From: Catonella morbi ATCC 51271 | Lineage (GTDB): Bacteria; Bacillota; Clostridia; Lachnospirales; Lachnospiraceae | DNA: 64,000 nt | Assembly (NCBI RefSeq): GCF_000160035.2 | Contig: NZ_KI535367.1 | Span: 248,001-312,000, forward strand | Direction: 5' to 3' | Shown: piece after piece, positions 46,097-54,762 of the stretch | How positions within the stretch are numbered: the first letter of the stretch is position 1 | How the letters are laid out: each line of letters starts with the position of its first letter | Notes under the pieces: generated by a model | What the model saw: the letters and a program-made list of their open reading frames with translations, nothing else | Told to the model about the DNA's origin: nothing | The model's database searches: none | Translations under genes and position numbers: made by a program

Positions 46097-46717
46097 TTGA
46101 GGTATTATATTTCAGATCTGCATTTCTTTCATGAAAAGCTCAACCATGAAATGGATAAAAGAGGCTTTGAGGATATAGATGAAATGCATAACTACATTAT
46201 TAAAAAATGGAACGCAAAGGTAAACAGAAGGGATGAAGTGATTATCCTCGGTGATTTATCCTTTGGTAAGGCAGAGGAAACCAATGAACTTCTGAAAAAA
46301 CTTAATGGGAAATTGTGCTTGATAAGGGGCAATCACGATAACAGATTTCTTAAGAAAACTGCTTTTGATGAAAGCAGATTTGAATGGATAAAAGATTATA
46401 CGGAGATTGCAGATAATAACAGAAAGATTGTGCTTTGCCATTATCCTATTATGTGTTACAATGGGCAGTACAGACTTACAACAGAGGGAAAACCTAAAAC
46501 ATATATGATTTACGGGCATGTACATGATACTCATGACCAGAAACTGATAGAAGAATTTATTAAAATCACCCGTAAAGCTCAGTCCGGCTACAGAGACGGT
46601 ACTGTAAAGAATATTCCCTGTAATATGATAAATTGTTTTTGTATGTATTCGGACTATACACCCTGGTCGTTAGATGAGTGGATAGAATATTGGAAAGAAA
46701 GGGGGACGGTTGAATAA
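46097..46717 (+). CDS. Metallophosphoesterase
   Basis: A 206-residue calcineurin-like phosphoesterase. The metal-binding motifs appear in order: SDLHFFH (Asp7, His9), ILGDLSFG, RGNHDNR, CHYPI and YGHVHDTHD. It is cytoplasmic, without a signal peptide. The substrate cannot be told from the sequence; small proteins of this group act on phosphodiesters or nucleotides. It starts at TTG with AAAGGAG seven bases upstream. Its stop codon directly abuts the ATG of ispF, so the two are coupled. Confidence 0.9.
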   Translation: MRYYISDLHFFHEKLNHEMDKRGFEDIDEMHNYIIKKWNAKVNRRDEVIILGDLSFGKAEETNELLKKLNGKLCLIRGNHDNRFLKKTAFDESRFEWIKDYTEIADNNRKIVLCHYPIMCYNGQYRLTTEGKPKTYMIYGHVHDTHDQKLIEEFIKITRKAQSGYRDGTVKNIPCNMINCFCMYSDYTPWSLDEWIEYWKERGTVE

Positions 46718-47257
46718 ATGAGAATAGGAAACGGATATGACGTTCACCGCCTGGCAGAGGGAAGAAAACTGATACTTGGCGGAGTTACCATACCTTATGA
46801 AAAAGGGCTTTTAGGTCATTCTGATGCAGATGTACTTACTCATGCAATTATGGATGCTTTGCTTGGAGCAGTGGCAGAAGGAGATATAGGCAGGCATTTT
46901 CCTGACACTGATGAGAGATACAAGGATGTAGACAGCCTTAAGCTTCTTATGGCAGTAGGTAAAATAATTGAAGATAAACTTTATGTAATAGAAAATATAG
47001 ATGCTGTTATTATGGCAGAGAGGCCAAAACTTGCTCCTTTTATTCCTGAAATGATCAAAAATATAGCAACTACCTTAGGAATAGAAGAAAGCCGGGTAAA
47101 TATAAAGGCTACAACAGAAGAAGGGCTTGGCTTTACAGGTTCGGGTGAAGGCATGAAGGCACAGGCTGTATGCCTTTTAAAAGAAATGATAAATGAGGAT
47201 GATTATATGATGGGCGGCTGCGGTGGTTGCGGCGGCTGTGGAGGGTGTCACCGATAA
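46718..47257 (+). CDS. ispF: 2-C-methyl-D-erythritol 2,4-cyclodiphosphate synthase with Cys/Gly-rich tail
   Basis: A 179-residue enzyme of the MEP isoprenoid pathway. Metal ligands are in GNGYDVHRL (Asp8, His10) and [11 protein letters not shown] (His42); [10 protein letters not shown] and FTGSGEGM are intact. The family is usually about 155-160 residues. Here a tail follows the normal end: four GGC units and HR (residues 164-179, Cys168, 171, 174, 177 and His178). Cys-x2-Cys spacing with a histidine looks able to bind a metal or cluster. It overlaps the start of cysE by one base (TAATG), so the tail is not an artefact of a missed stop. Confidence 0.95.
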   Translation: MRIGNGYDVHRLAEGRKLILGGVTIPYEKGLLGHSDADVLTHAIMDALLGAVAEGDIGRHFPDTDERYKDVDSLKLLMAVGKIIEDKLYVIENIDAVIMAERPKLAPFIPEMIKNIATTLGIEESRVNIKATTEEGLGFTGSGEGMKAQAVCLLKEMINEDDYMMGGCGGCGGCGGCHR

Positions 47258-47940
47258 TGGGATTTATTAAATTTTTTAAGGAAGAATCAGCAGCGATACT
47301 GCAAAGAGATCCTGCCATCAAGTCAAAACTTGAAGTTTTGCTTTATCCCGGATTTAGAATCATGATAAGATACCGTATTGCGCATAAACTATATAAAAAA
47401 GGACATTATCTGCTTGCGAGAAAAATAATGCAAAAGGGTGCGGATAAGATGGGAATAGACATACATCCGGGAGCAACTATAGGAAATAATTTTTTTATTG
47501 ACCATGGCATAGGAGTAATTATAGGTGAAACAGCAATTATAGGTGATAACTGTACTATTTATCAGGGTGTGACTTTGGGAGGAACAGGCAAACAAACAGG
47601 GAAAAGACATCCGACAATAGGAAACAATGTAATGATAAGTGCGGGTGCCAAGGTGCTTGGCAATATCACTATCGGAGATAACACAAAAATAGGTGCCGGA
47701 AGTGTGGTACTTAAGGATATTCCGGAAAATTCTACTGTTGTAGGAGTGCCGGGAAGGGTTGTAAAACGTAACAACATTAAGTGTGAACAGATAGATCTTG
47801 ATCAAATTCATTTTCCCGATCCTGTATCTAAGGATATTAATGATTTAAGGGAGGAAAACAGGGAGTTAAGAATGAAATTGGAAAAGCTGACTGAGAGCTT
47901 TGAAAAATTTAAGGAGGCGAAGAAGAATGAAAATACATAA
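47257..47940 (+). CDS. cysE: Serine O-acetyltransferase
   Basis: A 227-residue left-handed beta-helix acetyltransferase that makes O-acetylserine from serine and acetyl-CoA for cysteine synthesis. The N-terminal helices (EESAAILQRDPAIKSKLEVL, core QRDPAIKSKLEVLL) precede hexapeptide repeats from about residue 68 (GIDIHPGATIGNNFFIDHG) with GGTGKQTGKRHPTIG. The EpsC-type short N terminus is present, and the C-terminal tail is a coiled-coil-like, charged helix. The start overlaps the ispF stop as TAATG. It is followed by cysS in an overlapping arrangement as in Bacillus. Confidence 0.94.
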   Translation: MGFIKFFKEESAAILQRDPAIKSKLEVLLYPGFRIMIRYRIAHKLYKKGHYLLARKIMQKGADKMGIDIHPGATIGNNFFIDHGIGVIIGETAIIGDNCTIYQGVTLGGTGKQTGKRHPTIGNNVMISAGAKVLGNITIGDNTKIGAGSVVLKDIPENSTVVGVPGRVVKRNNIKCEQIDLDQIHFPDPVSKDINDLREENRELRMKLEKLTESFEKFKEAKKNENT

Positions 47941-49324
47941 TACTCTTACAAATAAAGAAGAAGAATTTATACCGTTAGAACCCGGTAAGGTGAAAATGTA
48001 TGTATGCGGTCCTACGGTTTATAATTTTATGCATATCGGAAATGCCAGACCAATCATAATCTTCGATACTGTACGCAGATATTTTGAATACAAGGGTTAT
48101 GATGTAAACTACGTGTCTAATTTTACAGATGTAGACGACAAGATAATAAAGCGTGCAAATGAAGAAGGTGTCAGTTCTACAGAAATATCAGAAAGATATA
48201 TAATAGAAGCAAAGACTGATATGGAGGGCTTAAATGTTCTGCCTGCAACTAAGAATCCAAAGGCTACCGAAGAAATAGACGGTATGATAGAAATGATAGA
48301 GGAACTCATTAAGAAAGGTCATGCCTATGCTAAAAATGGCAGTGTGTATTTTAGGACAAGAAGCTTTGAAGAATATGGCAAGCTTTCCAATAAAAATATA
48401 GATGACCTTGAAGCCGGAGCCAGAATTGCGGTAAATGATGAAAAAGAAGATCCCCTTGACTTTGTACTTTGGAAACCTAAGAAAGAGGGTGAACCTTTCT
48501 GGGTATCTCCTTGGGGAGAAGGCAGACCCGGTTGGCATATAGAATGCTCGGTTATGAGTAAAAAATACCTCGGAGAGCAGATAGATATACACGCAGGAGG
48601 AGAGGATTTAATCTTCCCTCATCATGAAAATGAAATAGCACAAAGTGAGGCTGCAAACGATAAAGATTTCGCAAAATACTGGATGCACAATGGCTATCTT
48701 AGGATAAACAATGAAAAGATGAGTAAGTCTCTCGGTAACTTTATCACCATAAGAGATGTAAGTAAGGAGTATGACCTCGGAGTACTCAGATTCTTTATGC
48801 TTGGTGCACATTACAGAGGACCTATCAATTTCAGCCATGAGCTTATGGAGGCTGCAAAGACAGGACTTGAGAGAATTACCAATGCTGTTGCAAATCTTGA
48901 TTTCTTACTTGAAAGTGCAAATGACAGGAGTTTAACGGAAGCTGAAAAAGAAGTATTAGATAAAGCCTTAGCATACAAGGCTGACTTTGAAGCGGCTATG
49001 GATGCTGATTTTAATACAGCTGATGCAGTTACTGCCGTATTTAACCTTGTAAAGCTTGCCAATTCCGAGATAAACACAGAAAGCTCTTCAGAGCTTATAA
49101 AGGAAGTAAGAGGACTTATAGTGATTTTATCTGATGTACTCGGAGTCAAGGTAGTTAAGGAAAAAGAGATTTTAGACGAGGAAATAGAGGCTCTTATTAA
49201 AGAAAGAACTGAGGCAAGAAAGTCGAAGAATTTTGCAAGAGCTGATGAAATAAGGGAAATACTTACATCAAAGGGTATAGTTTTAGAAGATACCAGAGAG
49301 GGTGTTAAGTGGAAGAGAATGTAG
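47927..49324 (+). CDS. cysS: Cysteinyl-tRNA synthetase
   Basis: A 465-residue class I synthetase. The HIGH-type motif is FMHIGNARP, the zinc ligands begin with CGPTVYN and continue through WHIECS and HHENE, and KMSKSLGNF is intact. The start at 47927 has AAGGAGG upstream and lies inside the last codons of cysE (14-bp overlap). The next gene starts within its own 3' end, so a tightly coupled operon is evident. Confidence 0.96.
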   Translation: MKIHNTLTNKEEEFIPLEPGKVKMYVCGPTVYNFMHIGNARPIIIFDTVRRYFEYKGYDVNYVSNFTDVDDKIIKRANEEGVSSTEISERYIIEAKTDMEGLNVLPATKNPKATEEIDGMIEMIEELIKKGHAYAKNGSVYFRTRSFEEYGKLSNKNIDDLEAGARIAVNDEKEDPLDFVLWKPKKEGEPFWVSPWGEGRPGWHIECSVMSKKYLGEQIDIHAGGEDLIFPHHENEIAQSEAANDKDFAKYWMHNGYLRINNEKMSKSLGNFITIRDVSKEYDLGVLRFFMLGAHYRGPINFSHELMEAAKTGLERITNAVANLDFLLESANDRSLTEAEKEVLDKALAYKADFEAAMDADFNTADAVTAVFNLVKLANSEINTESSSELIKEVRGLIVILSDVLGVKVVKEKEILDEEIEALIKERTEARKSKNFARADEIREILTSKGIVLEDTREGVKWKRM

Positions 49325-49752
49325 ATATAGCCGGACTTTCGGTAAGCGGCATAGACAGTTTTTTTGGAATAGAAGGTAAGGATATAAGAAGCTTTTCTCC
49401 GCTTACACTGGCTTACATTGGTGATGCGGTTTATGAAATTGTAATCCGTACTATTATAGTAGAAAAAGGCAATGCTCCTGTAAATAAGCTTCATCACAAG
49501 GCGAGTTCTTTAGTAAAGGCAGTGGCACAAAAGGCAGCTATGGAGAAGATATTGCCGCTTTTAACTGAGGAAGAAGAAGCTGTGTACAAGCGTGGCAGAA
49601 ATGCCAAGTCTTATACCTCGGCTAAGAATGCAAGTGTGATAGACTACAGAATAGCTACAGGATTTGAGGCTTTGATGGGATTTCTTTACCTGATGGGAAG
49701 AAATGAAAGAATGTTGGAACTGGTTAAAATTGCTGTAAATAATTTGGTTTAA
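49309..49752 (+). CDS. mrnC: Mini-ribonuclease III
   Basis: A 147-residue RNase III-type domain without a dsRNA-binding domain, the Mini-III enzyme that matures 23S rRNA ends. The signature is LAYIGDAVYEIVIRTIIV followed by NKLHHKASSLVKA; the second acidic site is in FEALMGFLYL. It starts at GTG, overlapping cysS by 16 bp, and sits between cysS and rlmB exactly as in Bacillus. Confidence 0.92.
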   Translation: MEENVDIAGLSVSGIDSFFGIEGKDIRSFSPLTLAYIGDAVYEIVIRTIIVEKGNAPVNKLHHKASSLVKAVAQKAAMEKILPLLTEEEEAVYKRGRNAKSYTSAKNASVIDYRIATGFEALMGFLYLMGRNERMLELVKIAVNNLV

Positions 49753-49765
49753 AATGAGGAGAGAT

Positions 49766-50533
49766 ATGGGAGACAGATTTGCGGATAATGAGGAAGAGAG
49801 CCTTGTTATATATGGTAGAAATGCTGTGCTGGAGGCTTTTAGGTCAGGCAAAACAATAGACAGGCTTTATGTACAGGAAGGAGTGGCTGACGGAACCTTA
49901 CAGTCAATTCTTAGAACTGCCAAAAAGACCGATGCTGTAATTAACTTTGTAAATAAGGACAGACTAAATAAGTATGCAGAGGGAGATAAGCATCAGGGAG
50001 TTGTTGCAATGGCGGCAGCTTATAACTATGCAGAGGTGGAGGATATCTTAAATGCCGCAAAAGAGAAGGAGGAGCCTCCTTTTATTATAGTGCTTGATGA
50101 TATAGAAGATCCGCATAATCTTGGAGCAATTATAAGAACAGCTAATCAGGCAGGTGCACATGGTGTAATCATACCGAAGAGACATGCTGTGGGCTTAACT
50201 GCCACAGTAGCAAGAACTTCTGCGGGAGCCATCAATTACACTCCTGTAGCTAAAGTTACCAATATCAGCCGTACAATAGAGGAACTTAAAGAAAAAGGAA
50301 TCTGGTTTGCCTGTGCGGATATGTCCGGAGAACTTATGTATAATTGCAATCTTACAGGGGCTATAGGGCTTGTAATAGGCTCTGAGGGAAGCGGAGTAAG
50401 CAGACTGGTAAAGGAAAAGTGTGACTTTGTAGTTAAGATACCTATGTTTGGACAGATTGATTCCTTGAATGCCTCGGTTGCCGCAGGAGTGCTGTCTTAT
50501 GAGATAGTCAGACAGAGGATGAATACAAAATAG
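49766..50533 (+). CDS. rlmB: 23S rRNA (guanosine 2'-O) methyltransferase, SpoU family
   Basis: A 255-residue TrmH/RlmB-type enzyme. The N-terminal substrate-binding domain begins IYGRNAVLEAF. The knotted SPOUT domain has motif 1 NLGAIIRTANQAGAHGVIIP, motif 2 GLVIGSEGSGVSRLV and motif 3 SLNASVAAGVLSYEIVRQR. It methylates a 23S rRNA guanosine using S-adenosylmethionine. The ATG at 49766 is preferred to 49754 because GAGGAGA lies between them. It is the fourth gene of the cysE-cysS-mrnC-rlmB-sigH block. Confidence 0.92.
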   Translation: MGDRFADNEEESLVIYGRNAVLEAFRSGKTIDRLYVQEGVADGTLQSILRTAKKTDAVINFVNKDRLNKYAEGDKHQGVVAMAAAYNYAEVEDILNAAKEKEEPPFIIVLDDIEDPHNLGAIIRTANQAGAHGVIIPKRHAVGLTATVARTSAGAINYTPVAKVTNISRTIEELKEKGIWFACADMSGELMYNCNLTGAIGLVIGSEGSGVSRLVKEKCDFVVKIPMFGQIDSLNASVAAGVLSYEIVRQRMNTK

Positions 50534-50554
50534 ATAATGGGGAAATTTTAATCT

Positions 50555-51172
50555 ATGAACTTTGAAAGATTTTCAGATGAGGAGCTGTGTGAAAAGGCAA
50601 AAGAGGGAGACGGAAAAGCAGAGAACTACCTCTTAAATAAATATAAAAACCTGGTAAGGGGCAAGGCTAAAACCTTGTATTTACTTGGCGGAGACAGAGA
50701 GGATCTTATACAGGAAGGCATGATTGGGCTTTTTATGGCTGTAAGGGACTTTGATAAGACAAAAAATGCAAGCTTCTCAACATTTGCAAATCTGGTTTGT
50801 GAGCGAAGGATGTATAATGCCATAAAGGCAGGTCAGGCAGGTAAGAATATTCCGTTAAATACCTATATTTCATTGTATGCAGGTCAGACTGACGGAGAAA
50901 ACAGTGATGACATAAAGCTTATAAATAATCTTCGGGCAAACAGCCACCTTGAACCGGAAGGATTTGTGGTAGACAAGGAGAATACCGTATTTTTGCTGGA
51001 AAAACTAAGTGAAGTTTTATCAAAGCTTGAGGAAGAGGTTCTTGATTTATATCTATCGGGCAAAGATTATAAAGAAATAGCCGAAATGCTTGAGAGAAGT
51101 CCGAAGTCTATTGACAATGCCTTGGGAAGAATCAAGACTAAATTTAAGACTGTAATTGACAGTGAGAAATAG
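50555..51172 (+). CDS. sigH: RNA polymerase sigma factor SigH-like
   Basis: A 205-residue sigma-70-family factor. Region 2 runs LYLLGGDREDLIQEGMIGLF and AVRDFDKTKNASFSTFA; region 4 is LSGKDYKEIAEMLERSPKSI with a helix-turn-helix. The sequence and its place after rlmB match SigH (Spo0H), which in Bacillus runs the early stationary and sporulation response. No other sporulation gene is visible here, so whether this organism sporulates is open. The ribosome site GGGG is about a dozen bases from the ATG, so translation may be weak. Confidence 0.88.
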   Translation: MNFERFSDEELCEKAKEGDGKAENYLLNKYKNLVRGKAKTLYLLGGDREDLIQEGMIGLFMAVRDFDKTKNASFSTFANLVCERRMYNAIKAGQAGKNIPLNTYISLYAGQTDGENSDDIKLINNLRANSHLEPEGFVVDKENTVFLLEKLSEVLSKLEEEVLDLYLSGKDYKEIAEMLERSPKSIDNALGRIKTKFKTVIDSEK

Positions 51173-51187
51173 GAAAGGCCTATATAA

Positions 51188-51994
51188 ATGAGCGAAAAAT
51201 TTATAATAAAGCTAAAAGATTTAAACCTGAAACAGATAGCTGACTCAGGTCAGATTTTCAGAATGACAGAGGAAGGAGATAACTGTTACAGAATATGGTT
51301 CAGAAAACACACTACACTTGTAGAAGAAAATGACGGAGAATTTACCTTTCATTGCAGTGAAGATGAATTTAATAATGTCTGGTTTGATTATTTTGACTTA
51401 GGTACTGATTATTCTGCTATCAAAGCTTTGGCGGATGAAAAAGATGAGTATCTGAAAAATGCCATAGCAAATGGCTTTGGTATAAGAATATTAAGACAGG
51501 ATCTCTGGGAAATGATAATTTCATTTATAGTTTCACAGAATAATAATATTCCGCGAATAAAAAACAGTATAGCTAAACTCTGTGCTTTGACAGAAGATGG
51601 AAGCTTTCCGTCAGCGGAAGTATTAAGCAAAGTTTCGGTGGAAGAATTACATTCTTACGGTCTCGGCTATAGGGATGAGTATATACACAGAATGGCAGTT
51701 AAGACAGCTAATGGTGAGTTTGTACCTGAAAGCCTGATAGGACTGCCTTATGAAGAGGCTAAGAAGCTTCTTATGGCTGAACATGGAATAGGAAAAAAGG
51801 TGGCAGACTGCATCTGTGTATTTGGCTTACATATGTTAGATGCCTTCCCGATAGATACCCATGTAAAACAAATACTTGCCGCACATTACGAAGACGGTTT
51901 CCCTTTTGAGAGGTACAAGGGTTATGCGGCAGTTATGCAGCAGTATATGTTCTATTACGATTTGGAAAATTCCAAGAAAGTTCCAAAGAAGTAA
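51188..51994 (+). CDS. 8-oxoguanine DNA glycosylase, OGG1 type
   Basis: A 268-residue DNA repair glycosylase/lyase. An N-terminal OGG-type domain (QIADSGQIFRM, YRIWFRK) precedes the helix-hairpin-helix HhH-GPD fold. The catalytic Lys204 lies in GIGKKVADCICVFGLH and Asp223 in AFPIDTHV, closely paralleling human OGG1. It removes 8-oxoguanine opposite cytosine. It starts 15 bp after sigH and is probably the last gene of that operon. Confidence 0.9.
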   Translation: MSEKFIIKLKDLNLKQIADSGQIFRMTEEGDNCYRIWFRKHTTLVEENDGEFTFHCSEDEFNNVWFDYFDLGTDYSAIKALADEKDEYLKNAIANGFGIRILRQDLWEMIISFIVSQNNNIPRIKNSIAKLCALTEDGSFPSAEVLSKVSVEELHSYGLGYRDEYIHRMAVKTANGEFVPESLIGLPYEEAKKLLMAEHGIGKKVADCICVFGLHMLDAFPIDTHVKQILAAHYEDGFPFERYKGYAAVMQQYMFYYDLENSKKVPKK

Positions 51995-52057
51995 AATTTT
52001 AATCGGCAACTTTGCATAATACGGTTTTCTGTAATAATAAATGTAATTGAAGCAAAT

Positions 52058-52786
52058 CTAGCACCATCCACCGTCAAGCCCTATAATCTGTCCTGTAAGA
52101 TAATTATTTCCTGTGCAAAGGTTAAAAGCGAGTTCAGCAACTTCTTCAGGCTTTCCGAGTCTGGATGCGGGAATTTCATCTATAAGGCAAGTTAGTTCTT
52201 CGGCGGCTAAAAAACTGTTCATTTCGGTGTCGATAGCTCCACAGGCTATAGCATTTACCTGAATGTTGCTCGGTGCAAGTTCTTTGGCGAGAGCCTTCGT
52301 AAGAGAGTTCATTCCGCCCTTGCTTGCGGAGTAGGCAACCTCCATAGAGGCTCCGACATTTCCCCATACTGAGGAGATATTTAGTATTTTACCGGATTTA
52401 TTTCTTACCATATCAGGTATAATAAGGGAAGAAAGGTTGTAGACGGAAGTAAGGTTGGTACTTATAATATTATTCCATTCATCGGGAGTCATTTCCGAGA
52501 ACAAACCTATATGAGAAATACCGGCATTGTTTATTAAAATATCTACAGAACCGAGATTAGCTCTTACTTCAGATACAAAGTTTTTGCAAAAATCATAACT
52601 GCCCACATCACCTTGCATAGAAAATACGGGTATATTGCAGGAAAGAAGTTTTTCTTTGGTTTCTTCAAGTTCGTTCTTTGATTTATTAGAATTAATGGCT
52701 ATCTTATAGCCTTCTTTTGCAAATTTAATGGCTATAGCTTTACCTATTCCCCTGCCTGAGCCGGTTATAAGTACTGTTTTATTCAT
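52058..52786 (-). CDS. SDR-family oxidoreductase, FabG-like
   Basis: A 242-residue classical short-chain dehydrogenase. The cofactor motif is TGSGRGIGKAIA (residues 8-19) with NSNKSKNEL suggesting NADPH, then NNAGIS, the catalytic Ser in NISSVWG and YSASKGG with the Tyr and Lys. It ends LTGQIIGLDGGWC. It may act as 3-oxoacyl-ACP reductase, but with no fatty acid genes nearby the substrate is open. The start at 52786 (MNKTVLITG) is chosen by family; AAAGGA is 12 bases upstream and an ATG at 52798 is only a base away from it. Convergent with the glycosylase gene. Confidence 0.85.
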   Translation of the reverse strand: MNKTVLITGSGRGIGKAIAIKFAKEGYKIAINSNKSKNELEETKEKLLSCNIPVFSMQGDVGSYDFCKNFVSEVRANLGSVDILINNAGISHIGLFSEMTPDEWNNIISTNLTSVYNLSSLIIPDMVRNKSGKILNISSVWGNVGASMEVAYSASKGGMNSLTKALAKELAPSNIQVNAIACGAIDTEMNSFLAAEELTCLIDEIPASRLGKPEEVAELAFNLCTGNNYLTGQIIGLDGGWC

Positions 52787-52828
52787 TTTTGCTGTCATTC
52801 CTTTCATTTTGTTCAAAGTACAAACAAG

Positions 52829-53035
52829 TTATAAAAATATTATACATTGGCTTGATTCAGGTGTCTTATCAAGCACAACATTTTTATTTTCTAAGTTAAT
52901 AAATTCATTAAGTTGTTTTATCCTGCCTTCTATCTGTGTCATATACCGGTTGAAATGTTGTTCAACCTGCTTTTTCTTCATTTCTTCGATTGGAAACGAT
53001 AAAAAAGGCGGTTCCATTATTGGATATCCTGTCAT
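52829..53035 (-). pseudogene. Truncated first copy of a tandem unknown gene family
   Basis: 68 residues that match the first two-thirds of the N-terminal part of the two following genes (MTGYPIMEPPFLSFPIEEMK, then VVLDKTPES) and then end in an unrelated SQCIIFL. The rest of the gene (about 120 residues) has been lost, and the SDR gene begins just downstream. GAGGAG nine bases before the ATG is still intact. Related copies are at 53203-53781 and 53855-54436. Confidence 0.8.
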
Positions 53036-53051
53036 ATTATAAATCTCCTCT

Positions 53052-53150
53052 CTATTCGTGGAACATATACTCAATTCCATGCTTTGTTAAGAAGTTTAAT
53101 AGTAGTTTCACATCAGAAATGAGGATGATTAAAAAAGCAAGACCGCCAAC
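53052..53150 (-). pseudogene. Short remnant ending LTKHGIEYMFHE upstream of the truncated copy
   Basis: A 32-codon frame, open between a TGA at 53151-53153 and a TAG at 53052-53054, ends LTKHGIEYMFHE. The last twelve residues recur, with one change, in the remnant upstream of the third copy (54453-54554). It has no start signal of its own, and looks like the C-terminal end of a lost upstream gene. Confidence 0.45.
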
Positions 53151-53202
53151 TCACAAAACTTTCTTTATCAAAGTCGGGAGTCTTACTTATAAATTACTAT
53201 TA

Positions 53203-53781
53203 TTAAATATTATTCACCCAGATATTGTATACTTCATATAGTTTATATTTGTTTTTCTTTTCAGTTGTTTTATATATACATACAGTTATCAAAGTTCTTG
53301 GATTTACACAATCATTACCTTTAAATCCAAGAAGAATAGGAATATTTACCCCATCCAGCTTTTTGGGCTTCATAAGATATCCCCAATGTACCTGAGGATG
53401 GTTATGAATCATTGTTTCGGAAAAATAAATAGCTATATCTTCTGCCAGAGCCATTGTTAAAAGTGTCATTTTTTTTGTGTCCTGTCTTAAAATTTCCTGA
53501 AACCATTCGGGTTTTCCTTCGCAAGACTTATTTATCTCTTCTTCGGTTTTGTCCTCATATTCAATATGCTCTTGAAACCACTCCCAAAGATCAATTAATG
53601 ATTCAGGTGTCTTATCAAGTACAACATCTTTCTTTTCCAGGTTAATAAAATCATTCAGTTGTTTTATACGACCTTCTATCTGTGCCATATACCAGTTGAA
53701 ATGCTGTTCAACCTGCTTTTTCTTCATTTCTTCGATTGGAAATGATAAAAAAGGCGGTTCCATTATTGGATATCCTGTCAT
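53203..53781 (-). CDS. Tandem unknown family, second copy
   Basis: 192 residues. The protein opens MTGYPIMEPPFLSFPIEEMK and continues with a helical charged segment (QVEQHFNWYMAQIEGRIKQL), a WEWFQEHIEYEDKTEEE region, then AMALAEDIAIYFSETMI-like helix and a beta-rich end with WGYLMKPKKLDGVNIPILLGF. No motif I recognise, no signal peptide or membrane segment; soluble and acidic. The start at 53781 follows GGAGG. It is about 85-90% identical by eye to the third copy, so duplication is recent. Such tandem soluble copies are typical of immunity genes, but no toxin gene is visible. Function unknown. Confidence 0.8.
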   Translation of the reverse strand: MTGYPIMEPPFLSFPIEEMKKKQVEQHFNWYMAQIEGRIKQLNDFINLEKKDVVLDKTPESLIDLWEWFQEHIEYEDKTEEEINKSCEGKPEWFQEILRQDTKKMTLLTMALAEDIAIYFSETMIHNHPQVHWGYLMKPKKLDGVNIPILLGFKGNDCVNPRTLITVCIYKTTEKKNKYKLYEVYNIWVNNI

Positions 53782-53854
53782 ATCTACACCTCCATCATTT
53801 CTAATTTTGGATAGCTGTGCGTAATTCTCGGCTCTTAAATAAAGCTTGATAAAT

Positions 53855-54436
53855 TTATACAATATGCTTTACCCAGATATTATATGTCTCATATAGTTCA
53901 TATTTATTTTTCTTTTCAGTTGATTTATATATACACACAGATACCAGATTTCTTGGGTTTGCAGAAAGATTACCTTCAAATCCAAGAAGAATAGGTAATT
54001 TGGCTCCATCCAGTTTTTTTGGCTTCATAAGATACCCCCAATGTACCTGAGGATGATTATGAATCATTGTTTCAGAAAAATAAATAGCTATATCTTCTGC
54101 CAGAGCCATTGTTAAAAGTATCATTTTTTTTGTGTCCTGTCTTAAAATTTCCTGAAACCATTCAGGTTGTCCCACGCAGGATTCATTTATCTCTTCTTCG
54201 GTTTTGTCCTCATATTCAATATGTTCCTGAAACCACTCCCAAAGATCAATTAATGATTCAGGTGTCTTATCAAGTACAACATCTTTCTTTTCCAGGTTAA
54301 TAAATTCATTAAGTTGCTTTATCCTGCCTTCTATCTGAGTCATGTACCAGTTGAAATGCTGTTCAACCTGCTTTTTCTTCATTTCCTCGATTGGAAACGA
54401 TAAAAAAGGTGGCTCCATTATTGGATATCCTGTCAT
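53855..54436 (-). CDS. Tandem unknown family, third copy
   Basis: 193 residues, homologous along its whole length to the second copy. Differences cluster in the middle and near the end (AKLPILLGFEGNLSANPRNL against VNIPILLGFKGNDCVNPRTL). The start at 54436 is preceded by GAGGAAAT and by the same upstream segment as copy 1, including the shared remnant. It is first in transcription order; copies 2 and 1 follow. The IS630-type element lies about 240 bp upstream. Confidence 0.8.
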   Translation of the reverse strand: MTGYPIMEPPFLSFPIEEMKKKQVEQHFNWYMTQIEGRIKQLNEFINLEKKDVVLDKTPESLIDLWEWFQEHIEYEDKTEEEINESCVGQPEWFQEILRQDTKKMILLTMALAEDIAIYFSETMIHNHPQVHWGYLMKPKKLDGAKLPILLGFEGNLSANPRNLVSVCIYKSTEKKNKYELYETYNIWVKHIV

Positions 54437-54452
54437 ATTATAAATTTCCTCT

Positions 54453-54554
54453 CTATTCGTGGAACATATACTCAATTCCCTGCTTTGTTAAGGAGTCTAA
54501 AGGTGTCTTCGATGCTCCTATATGCCCTGTAATGTCACTTCTAAAAAATGCCAT
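54453..54554 (-). pseudogene. Short remnant ending LTKQGIEYMFHE upstream of the third copy
   Basis: A 33-codon frame from an ATG (54552-54554) to TAG (54453-54455) that reads MAFFRSDITGHIGASKTPLD and ends SLTKQGIEYMFHE. The end matches the remnant at 53052-53150, while the earlier residues differ. An in-frame TAA lies a few codons upstream of the ATG. It looks like the C-terminal end of a gene that once preceded this copy. Confidence 0.45.
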
Positions 54555-54762
54555 ATTACTTTTGTAGCTTTATGCGTTTGAAGCAAATAGGCATCCTTTA
54601 GTATCTGTTTCTGTACAAACTTACTAAGACAAGTATAGCCGACTTTTGACTCATGTGCAATACGATCCGCAAACTAGTGTATTGACATATTGATATTTAA
54701 CAAAATACTTCTGGCTATTTTTGCCGTTTTATGATAAAATAAAAGAAACGGCGGTGATTTAT

